Shown piece after piece: positions 6,950-13,106 of a stretch of DNA of 20,111 nucleotides. Source of the DNA: Actinomycetes bacterium (GTDB lineage Bacteria > Actinomycetota > Actinomycetes > Actinomycetales > Cellulomonadaceae); NCBI GenBank assembly GCA_023428465.1, contig JAEYXM010000205.1, positions 1-20,111 of the forward strand, written 5' to 3'. The position numbers and the translations under genes were made by a program. Positions within the stretch are counted from its first letter, which is position 1, and each line of letters starts with the position of its first letter. The notes under the pieces are model-generated. The model was not told the DNA's origin and made no database searches. It worked only from the letters and a program-made list of their open reading frames with translations.

Positions 6950-7996
6950 TCAGGCCTCCGCGACGACGTCCGCGAGCAGCGTCACGAAGTCGTCCAGGCC
7001 CCAGGTGAGCGACAGTGCCGTCGGCGGCGAGACCGACGCGACGAACGCCTGCCCGACGACGCCGGCCACCGCCCCGTCCCGAACCTGCGCCATCGCCTGG
7101 GCCGGCGTGGAGGTCAGGAACGCGTCGAGCAGGTCGGGGCTGTCCGCGTACGCGATCAGCAGGTCACTGCCCAGCTCGTCGAGCCGCTCGTGGCTGAGCG
7201 TGAAGTAGAAGGTCGACTCCCCCGTGTCGAGGTCGGTGACGCTCGGCGCCGTCGTGAACCCGAGGTCCTCGACGAATTCCACGCGCGGGTCCGCGGGGCT
7301 GTACACGTAGAACGTGTCCCCTGTGTCCCAGACCTGGGCCACCGACACGCCCTCGAACTCGGGGTGCTCGGCGGCCGCGGCCGCCACGGCCCCGTCGATG
7401 CCCGCGAGCACGTCGGTCGCGGCGTCGGAGCGACCGAGCGCCAGGCCGGTCGTCTCGATCACCTCGCGCCACGGCGTCGCCCACGGCTCGTCCGGGTACG
7501 CGACGGTCGGCGCGATCGCGCTCAGCACCTCGTACTCCTCGGCCGTGATGCCGGAGTAGTGGGCCAGGATCAGGTCGGGCTGCGCCGCGGCGATCGCCTC
7601 GACGGGGACCTCCGCGCTGTCGGGGAGCACGGTGGGCGTGGGAGCGCCCAGCTCGGCGAGGCGGTCCGCCACCCAGGGCAGCACGCCGTCGGAGTCGCCG
7701 CCGTACGCCTGGAACGGGATGGCGACCGGGACGACGCCGAGCGCGAGCACGGCGTCGGCGCTCCCCCAGCCCCACGTGACCACCCGCTCGGGCTCGGCGT
7801 CGATGACCGTCTCGCCGAAGGCGTGCTCGATCGTCACCGGGAACGCGTCGACCGACGCCCCGGGGGTGTCGCCGCCGGTCGTGGCGTCGTCGGTCGCGCC
7901 GGTGCCCGTGGGCGCGTCGTCGTCGGCACCTGCACAGGCGGCGAGGGTGAGCGATGCCGCGACGGCGAGGACAAGGGTGGAACGGGCGCGGCGCAT
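6950..7996 (-). CDS. iron-siderophore ABC transporter substrate-binding lipoprotein
   Basis: Periplasmic-binding-protein-like receptor (FepB/FecB/FhuD class) of 348 residues that should capture a ferric siderophore outside the membrane. The N terminus is a lipoprotein signal: two arginines, a hydrophobic stretch, then lipobox LAAC with the lipidated Cys at 21. An Asp/Thr/Gly/Ala linker (about 22-50) tethers the binding domain. The domain has the class-III features ERVVTWGWGSADAVLALGVVPVA near 69-91 and QPDLILAHYSG in the first lobe. The ATG at 7994-7996 has a GAGAGG ribosome site. It follows the ATPase gene by 78 bases and has its own iron box. The siderophore type cannot be told from sequence; the Trp-rich first lobe gives no clear clue. 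Confidence 0.92.
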   Translation of the reverse strand: MRRARSTLVLAVAASLTLAACAGADDDAPTGTGATDDATTGGDTPGASVDAFPVTIEHAFGETVIDAEPERVVTWGWGSADAVLALGVVPVAIPFQAYGGDSDGVLPWVADRLAELGAPTPTVLPDSAEVPVEAIAAAQPDLILAHYSGITAEEYEVLSAIAPTVAYPDEPWATPWREVIETTGLALGRSDAATDVLAGIDGAVAAAAAEHPEFEGVSVAQVWDTGDTFYVYSPADPRVEFVEDLGFTTAPSVTDLDTGESTFYFTLSHERLDELGSDLLIAYADSPDLLDAFLTSTPAQAMAQVRDGAVAGVVGQAFVASVSPPTALSLTWGLDDFVTLLADVVAEA

Positions 7997-8016
7997 CGGG
8001 GCCTCTCGTGGGTGGG

Positions 8017-8033
8017 GTGGCCGGGTCGGCCAC
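8017..8033 (-). other. intergenic hairpin before the binding-protein gene
   Basis: GTGGCCG and CGGCCAC form a perfect seven-base-pair stem around a three-base loop, about 20 bases upstream of the binding-protein ATG and inside its transcribed leader. There is no T-run, so RNA processing or stabilisation is as likely as termination. Hairpins between transporter genes often help raise binding-protein levels above the permease and ATPase. Confidence 0.4.
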
Positions 8034-8058
8034 GTGGGTCGACCCTCGGAGTCGATCG

Positions 8059-8077
8059 TTAGGTTAGCCTAACCTTA
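8059..8077 (-). promoter_or_regulatory. DtxR/IdeR iron box for the siderophore-binding protein gene
   Basis: On the minus strand these 19 bases read TAAGGTTAGGCTAACCTAA. They match the DtxR/IdeR consensus TTAGGTTAGGCTAACCTAA at 18 of 19 positions and are nearly palindromic. The site is 63 bases upstream of the binding-protein start and its outermost three bases are the stop codon of the ATPase gene. The metal-loaded repressor would shut off an internal promoter when iron is sufficient. Match quality makes chance unlikely in such GC-rich sequence. Confidence 0.92.
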
Positions 8078-8908
8078 TCTCGGTTGCGACGATGCAGCGT
8101 CCACCATCCGGCCACGCGGGACGATCAGCGGGCCACCCGTCACCGGGTCTGCGACCACCAGGGCGTCCAGCGCGAACGCTGCGCGCAGCACCTCGGGCGT
8201 GATGACGTCCCCCGGCTCCCCCTGCGCGAGGACCGCACCGTCCGCCATGACGATCAGGTGGTCGGCGTAGCGGGCCGCGAGGTTCAGGTCGTGCAGGACC
8301 ATCACCACCGTGGTGCCGCGCGACCGGTTCAGCTCGGCCAGCAGCTCCAGCACCTCGATCTGGTGCGTGAGGTCCAGGAACGTCGTCGGCTCGTCGAGCA
8401 GCAGCACGTCCGGGTCCTGGGCGAGCGCCATCGCGATCCACACCCGCTGGCGCTGGCCGCCCGACAGCTCGCTCACGTCGCGTGCCGCGAGGTCGGTCGT
8501 CGCGGTGGCGCGCAGGGCCTCGGCGACGGCCGCGTCGTCGTCCGCCGAGCTCTGCTGGAGCCAGCCCTGGTGCGGGTAGCGGCCGCGCGCCACGAGGTCC
8601 GCCACACCGATGCCGTCCGGAGCGACCGGCTGCTGCGGCAGCATCCCGAGCGAGCGGGCCAGCTCCCGCGAGCCGACGCCCGCGACATCCGCCCCGTCCA
8701 GCGTTACGCGCCCGCCGCGCGGCCGCAGCGCGCGAGCCAGGGTCCGCAGGAGCGTCGACTTCCCGCACGCGTTCGCGCCGACGACGACCGTCACCCGGCC
8801 CGGGGGGACCTCGACGCTCAGGCTGTCGATCACGAGGTCGCCGTGATAGCCGACGCGGAGCTGCTCGGCCGCCAGCCGGCGCGGTGGGTGGATGGGAGTG
8901 GCGGTCAT
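8075..8908 (-). CDS. iron-siderophore ABC transporter ATP-binding protein
   Basis: FepC/FhuC-type ATPase of 277 residues that powers the FecCD permease pair. Walker A is GANACGKST (44-52), the Q-loop is in LPQQP (90-94), the ABC signature is LSGGQRQR (148-155), Walker B is VLLLDEP (168-174) and the switch histidine is in LHDLN (205-209). GANACGKST and GRYPHQG are typical of siderophore importers in this family. The ATG (8906-8908) overlaps the upstream permease stop as ATGA, which points to coupled translation. Its TAA stop lies inside the iron box that serves the next gene. Confidence 0.95.
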   Translation of the reverse strand: MTATPIHPPRRLAAEQLRVGYHGDLVIDSLSVEVPPGRVTVVVGANACGKSTLLRTLARALRPRGGRVTLDGADVAGVGSRELARSLGMLPQQPVAPDGIGVADLVARGRYPHQGWLQQSSADDDAAVAEALRATATTDLAARDVSELSGGQRQRVWIAMALAQDPDVLLLDEPTTFLDLTHQIEVLELLAELNRSRGTTVVMVLHDLNLAARYADHLIVMADGAVLAQGEPGDVITPEVLRAAFALDALVVADPVTGGPLIVPRGRMVDAASSQPR

Positions 8909-9990
8909 GTGCGACCTCCTCGCGAGAGCAGCCAGAGCAGGTAGGGGGCTCCGATCGCCCCGGTGACGACGCCGGTGGGCAGCGACGTCGACGGCAGCGC
9001 GTGCTGAGCGACCAGGTCGGCGTGGACCACCATCGCCGCACCGACGGCCGCGACCGCCGGCAGCGCGGGCGACCCGGTCCCCACCAGGCGGCGCGCGACC
9101 GGCGGCGCGCACAGCGCCACGAACGCCACCGGGCCCACGACCGACGTCGCCGACGCGACGAGGCCCACCGAGGCCCCGAGCAGGAGCGCGCGCGACCGCG
9201 CCACGCCCACCCCCAGCCCGGTCGCGGTCTCCGGCCCCAGCTGCAGCGCGCGCAGCCGCGGGGCCAGCAGGACCGCCGCGGACCCGAAGACCACCAGCCC
9301 GCCCACCACGACGAGGACCTCGCTCCAGCGCGCCGCCCCGAGGGAGCCCGCGGTCCACACGAGGGCCGACTGAGCCGCGCGCAGCTGGGCCCGGCTGAGC
9401 AGGTACGCCACGATCGCGGAGCACAGGAAGGACACCGCCACGCCCGTGAGAACGAACCGGTGCCCCGTGTCGCGGTCGTGCGCGACGCCGCCGCGCGAGA
9501 CCAGGTGCAGGCCCGCCGCCACGACCGCCGCGCCGACGAACGCCGCACCGGCCACCGCCCCGCCCGACCATCCGAGCACGAGCAGGGCGACGACGGCCGC
9601 CACGGTCGCCCCGCCCGAGACGCCGAGCAGGTCGGGGCTCGCCAGCGGATTGGCGAAGAGCGTCTGGAAGACCCCGCCCGCGAGCCCGAGCGCCGCGCCG
9701 ACCGACACCGCGAGCGCGGCGCGCGGCAGGCGCAGCTCCCACACGATGGTGCGGTCGAGCGCGTCACCGCTCGCGACGAGAGCCCGCAGCGCCCCACGGA
9801 GCGAGAGGGCGTAGTCGCCGACGGCGAGCGCAAGGACGACGCCCACGAGCACCACGACCACGACGGCGCACGTGACGCGCACCTCCTTCGCCCGTCGGGC
9901 GCCCCGCAGGCCGGCGACGAGCGCGGCGCCCTCGTCAGCGCCCGGCCGGGCTGCGGCCCCGGGTGCCACGGGCGCCACGACCCCGGTCAC
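8905..9990 (-). CDS. FecCD-family iron-siderophore permease, second subunit
   Basis: Integral membrane subunit of the siderophore importer, 361 residues with about nine to ten hydrophobic segments. The N-terminal 30 residues are cytoplasmic and Ala/Gly-rich. The FecCD signature FANPLASPDLLGVSGGA follows the second membrane segment, and a coupling region resembling SVVGPVAFVALCAPPVARRLVG, which contacts the ATPase in BtuC-like structures, lies in the C-terminal half. The GTG at 9988-9990 overlaps the previous permease stop by four bases. Together with the preceding gene it forms a heterodimeric channel. A later start is possible because the N terminus is poorly conserved. Confidence 0.94.
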   Translation of the reverse strand: MTGVVAPVAPGAAARPGADEGAALVAGLRGARRAKEVRVTCAVVVVVLVGVVLALAVGDYALSLRGALRALVASGDALDRTIVWELRLPRAALAVSVGAALGLAGGVFQTLFANPLASPDLLGVSGGATVAAVVALLVLGWSGGAVAGAAFVGAAVVAAGLHLVSRGGVAHDRDTGHRFVLTGVAVSFLCSAIVAYLLSRAQLRAAQSALVWTAGSLGAARWSEVLVVVGGLVVFGSAAVLLAPRLRALQLGPETATGLGVGVARSRALLLGASVGLVASATSVVGPVAFVALCAPPVARRLVGTGSPALPAVAAVGAAMVVHADLVAQHALPSTSLPTGVVTGAIGAPYLLWLLSRGGRT

Positions 9991-11045
9991 GGCCCGACCA
10001 TCCGGGTACGTTGCACGAGCGCGATCATGACCGGGGCGCCCACGAAGGCGACGACCAGACCCGCCTCGATCTCGCCGGGCGGCGCGACGAGGCGACCGAC
10101 GACGTCGGCCACGAGGAGGAGCGCCGCGCCGAGCGGTGCGGAGAGCGCGACCAGCCACCGGTGGTCCGCCCGCGCCACCCGGCGCACCGCGTGCGGCACG
10201 ACGAGGCCGACGAAGACCACGGGCCCGGCCAGCGCCGTGGCCGACCCGCTGAGGAGCAGGACGGCGCCGACGACCAGCGCACGGGCCCGGCCCACGTGCT
10301 GGCCCAGCCCGCGCGCCGTGTCCGCGCCGAGGACCAGCACGTCGAGCGGGCGTGCGGCGAGCGCCGCGAGGACGAAGCCCGCGGCCAGGAAGGGCGCGAG
10401 GGCACCGACGGCGTCGAGGTCGCGCGCCGTGAGCGACCCGGCGACCCAGAAGCGGTAGGCGTCGAACGCCTGGGGGTCGGTGACGACGACGACCGTGATG
10501 AGGGAGGTGAGGCCCGCCGTGAGCGCGGCACCCGCGAGCGCGAGGCGCGTCGGCGTCGCCCCCGGTCCCCGGGCCCCGACGACGAGCACGAGCACCGCGG
10601 CGGCCGCGGCGCCGGCGAGCGCGAACCACACGAACTCCGACGGCCGGACCGCACCGAGCATCATGACGGCGACCACCACGGCCAGGGACGCCCCGGCGTT
10701 GACCCCGAGGAGCCCCGGGTCGGCGAGCGGGTTACGCGTGAGCCCCTGCATGAGCGCACCGGCGGCCGCGAAGGCCCCGCCGGCGAGGATCCCGATGATC
10801 GTGCGCGGCACGCGCAGCGAGGCCACCACGGCGTGGTCGACGTCCGTCGGGTCGGGGGCGAGGAGGGCCGGTAGCACGTCGTGGAGCGGGACGGCGCGCG
10901 CGCCGAGCACGACGCTCGCGACGACGGCGACGGCGAGCCCGGCCAGGGCGAGACCGAGCGCCGCCCAGCGACGTCGGTCGGTGAGCCCGGGCGCGCCCGG
11001 CCGGCCGGCAGTGCGGACGGCGCCGGCCGACGACAGCGCGCTCAC
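9987..11045 (-). CDS. FecCD-family iron-siderophore permease, first subunit
   Basis: Partner permease of 352 residues, FepD-like, with many alternating hydrophobic segments after a 25-residue basic N terminus (RTAGRPGAPGLTDRRRW). The FecCD signature TRNPLADPGLLGVNAGAS lies after the second membrane segment, and GPVVFVGLVVPHAVRRVA is the ATPase coupling region. The start is the GTG at 11043-11045, overlapping the stop of the siderophore-interacting protein gene by four bases. The chain of overlaps from 11998 to 8075 indicates that these four genes are one transcription unit. Confidence 0.94.
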   Translation of the reverse strand: MSALSSAGAVRTAGRPGAPGLTDRRRWAALGLALAGLAVAVVASVVLGARAVPLHDVLPALLAPDPTDVDHAVVASLRVPRTIIGILAGGAFAAAGALMQGLTRNPLADPGLLGVNAGASLAVVVAVMMLGAVRPSEFVWFALAGAAAAAVLVLVVGARGPGATPTRLALAGAALTAGLTSLITVVVVTDPQAFDAYRFWVAGSLTARDLDAVGALAPFLAAGFVLAALAARPLDVLVLGADTARGLGQHVGRARALVVGAVLLLSGSATALAGPVVFVGLVVPHAVRRVARADHRWLVALSAPLGAALLLVADVVGRLVAPPGEIEAGLVVAFVGAPVMIALVQRTRMVGP

Positions 11046-11998
11046 TGGAGCTCGGCGCGGCCCTGCCGCCAGTACCCCATGAAGGCGACCCGGGACCGGT
11101 CGACGCCGTGCCCGCGCACGAGGAGGCGCCGCAGGTCCTTGATCATCCCGGCCTCGCCCGCGAGCCAGGCGTAGAAGGCCCCGTCCGGCGGCTCGGCCGG
11201 CGACTCCCACAGGAGCTCGGCGTCGACGTCGACGTCGGTGAACGGCTGGGGCACGGGCGCCGCGGACGCGCGGAGCAGCTCCGCCGACGTCGCCGCCCAG
11301 TCGGTCACCGCGGGCACCAGGCGGCTGCCGACGCCGTCGCCGCCGCGCGGGAGCCAGGTCATGTCCGCGCCGGCGGGCAGGTCGAGCGGCAGCCGGTCCT
11401 CGGCGTGCGGAACCTCCACGAACGCGTGCGCGCGCCGGTCGGCGGGCAGTGCCTCGAGGATCGCGGCGATCGCGGGGGCGGCCGTCTCGTCGCCGGCGAG
11501 GAGCACGCGTCGGGCAGTGCCGGGGTGGAAGTCGATGCCGAGCGAGGAGTGGATGCTCCGCGCGTCCGGCCCGACGAGGATCACCTCGTCGCCCGGCCGG
11601 ACGCCCGAGATCCACCGGGCGGCGGGCCCGGTCCCGCCGTGCACCACGAGGTCGATGTCGAGCTCGCGCGCCCACGGCCGCACGCGCCGGACGGTGTAGG
11701 TGCGGAAGGGGTTGCGCCGGTCGTCGGGGAGCGCGCGCCACTGCTCGTACCAGGTGCCCTCCTCGACGGTGCGCGGGTCGTCGAGGTCCGCCAGGAAGCC
11801 GTCCGCGAGCGGGAACACGACCTTGACGCGCTGGTCGAGCCCGTCGGTGCCGAAGAGGTCGAGGTCCGGGCCGCCGAGCGTCACGCGCAGGAACGACGGG
11901 CACAGCCGGCGCATCTGCAGGACCGTCGCCCGGAAGGGGCGGTAGGCGGGGCGGTCCGTGCGGTCGGGCACCCGGACCGGGCCCGCGTAAGTAAGCAT
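11042..11998 (-). CDS. siderophore-interacting protein (FAD-dependent ferric-siderophore reductase)
   Basis: Cytoplasmic flavoprotein of the ViuB/SIP family, 318 residues, expected to reduce the imported ferric siderophore so that iron is released. The FAD-binding motif RTYT is at 99-102 in the N-terminal barrel. The NAD(P)H-binding half has GDETAAPAIA (169-178), GEAGMIKDLRRLL (281-293) and the family's C-terminal GYWRQGRAE (308-316). The ATG is at 11996-11998 and overlaps candidate iron boxes, and a TAAGGT hexamer ends six bases upstream. A leaderless start is therefore possible; no ribosome site was seen. It leads the uptake operon. No siderophore synthesis genes are in the window, so the siderophore may be made elsewhere or taken from other species. 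Confidence 0.94.
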   Translation of the reverse strand: MLTYAGPVRVPDRTDRPAYRPFRATVLQMRRLCPSFLRVTLGGPDLDLFGTDGLDQRVKVVFPLADGFLADLDDPRTVEEGTWYEQWRALPDDRRNPFRTYTVRRVRPWARELDIDLVVHGGTGPAARWISGVRPGDEVILVGPDARSIHSSLGIDFHPGTARRVLLAGDETAAPAIAAILEALPADRRAHAFVEVPHAEDRLPLDLPAGADMTWLPRGGDGVGSRLVPAVTDWAATSAELLRASAAPVPQPFTDVDVDAELLWESPAEPPDGAFYAWLAGEAGMIKDLRRLLVRGHGVDRSRVAFMGYWRQGRAELQ

Positions 11999-12015
11999 TG
12001 CCTAACCTTACCTAA
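11992..12015 (-). promoter_or_regulatory. two overlapping candidate DtxR/IdeR boxes at the uptake operon start
   Basis: On the minus strand TAAGGTTAGGCAATGCTTA (11992-12010) matches the DtxR/IdeR consensus at 14 of 19 positions, and TTAGGTAAGGTTAGGCAAT (11997-12015) at 13 of 19. They are offset by five bases, the arrangement in which two repressor dimers bind opposite faces of DNA in known DtxR/IdeR operators. They cover the start codon of the first gene and the likely -10. The divergent oxidoreductase gene begins 56 bases away and could also be affected. Confidence 0.7.
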
Positions 12016-12070
12016 GCCTCAGGGCGCGCTCGCCGTGACGCCCACCACACGACGGGTGTTGGATCGGACC

Positions 12071-13057
12071 ATGCGCGTGGTCCAGGCAGCCGCTCCGGGC
12101 GGCCCCGAGGTCCTGTCCGTCGTCGACCTCCCCGACCCCTCCCCCGGACCCGACCAGGTCGTGGTCGAGGTCGAGGCGGCCGGCGTCAACTTCATCGACA
12201 CCTACCGGCGATCGGGCCGCTACCCCGTGCCCTTCCCGCACGTCGTCGGCTCCGAGGGCGCCGGCACCGTCACGGCCGTCGGGGCCGACGTCGCCGGGCT
12301 CGCCGTGGGCGACCGGGTCGCCTGGGTCGCCGGGACCGAGGGGTCCTACGCCGAACGTGCCCGCCTCCTCGCCGAGCAGGCGATCCCGGTGCCGGACGAC
12401 GTCCCGACCACCACCGCCGCAGCCGTCCTGCTCCAGGGCATCACCGCCCAGTACCTCGTGGCGTCGACGTTCCCGGTGCAGCCCGGCCAGGACGTCCTCG
12501 TGCACGCCGGCGCCGGCGGGGTCGGCCTGCTGCTCACCCAGCTCGCGGTCGCGCGCGGCGCGCGCGTGATCACGACGGTCTCGACCGCGCAGAAGGAGGC
12601 GCTCTCACGCGCGGCGGGCGCCTCGGACGTCATCCGCTACGACCAACTCACGGATCTCACGACCCAACTGCCCGACGCCGTCCGCGCGCTCACCGGCGGG
12701 CACGGCGTGCACACCGTGTTCGACGGCGTCGGAGCCGCCACCTTCGAGGCGTCGCTCGCCAGCCTGCGCCCGCGCGGTGGCATGGCCCTGTTCGGCGGGG
12801 CGTCCGGCGCCGTCGCACCCCTGGACCCCATGCGCCTGGAGAACCTCGGCTCGCTCTACCTCACGCGGCCGAGCATCCGGCACTACACCGCGACGCGCGC
12901 CGAGCTCCTCGAGCGGGCCGGCGAGCTCTTCGAGCGCATCGGCGCGGGCACGCTCGACGTGCGCGTCGGCGCGACCTACCGCCTCGACGACGCCGCCGAC
13001 GCGCACCGTGCGCTCGAAGGCCGCCGGACGACCGGCAAGGTGCTCGTCGTCCCCTGA
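12071..13057 (+). CDS. NADPH:quinone oxidoreductase, zinc-free MDR family
   Basis: Medium-chain dehydrogenase/reductase of 328 residues, close in length to E. coli Qor (327), expected to reduce quinones with NADPH. GVNFIDTYRRSGRYP (38-52) is the hallmark of this branch. The coenzyme loop is HAGAGGVG (145-152). The structural-zinc cysteine cluster and catalytic cysteine of alcohol dehydrogenases are absent, as expected for quinone reductases. The ATG at 12071-12073 is chosen because MRVVQAAAPGGPEVL matches the family start. A GTG five codons earlier is an alternative, and neither has a strong ribosome site. It is divergent from the iron operon and convergent with pheT. Confidence 0.92.
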   Translation: MRVVQAAAPGGPEVLSVVDLPDPSPGPDQVVVEVEAAGVNFIDTYRRSGRYPVPFPHVVGSEGAGTVTAVGADVAGLAVGDRVAWVAGTEGSYAERARLLAEQAIPVPDDVPTTTAAAVLLQGITAQYLVASTFPVQPGQDVLVHAGAGGVGLLLTQLAVARGARVITTVSTAQKEALSRAAGASDVIRYDQLTDLTTQLPDAVRALTGGHGVHTVFDGVGAATFEASLASLRPRGGMALFGGASGAVAPLDPMRLENLGSLYLTRPSIRHYTATRAELLERAGELFERIGAGTLDVRVGATYRLDDAADAHRALEGRRTTGKVLVVP

Positions 13058-13059
13058 CA

Positions 13060-13099
13060 GCACCGCGGGGGCGACCCCGTCAGGTCGCCCCCGCGGTGC
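13060..13099. terminator. bidirectional terminator-like hairpin between the oxidoreductase gene and pheT
   Basis: A perfect 17-base-pair inverted repeat: GCACCGCGGGGGCGACC at 13060-13076 and its complement at 13083-13099, with a six-base loop. It starts two bases after the oxidoreductase stop and ends seven bases before the pheT stop. Stem length and position between convergent genes make a shared terminator very likely, although there is no T-run on either side, as is common in GC-rich actinobacteria. Confidence 0.85.
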
Positions 13100-13106
13100 G
13101 GTGCCC

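Noticed and set aside
8482..10458. A 658-codon plus-strand open frame over the ATPase and permease genes
   Set aside because: It is Arg/Pro/His-rich shadow sequence; the minus strand encodes clear ABC transporter subunits.
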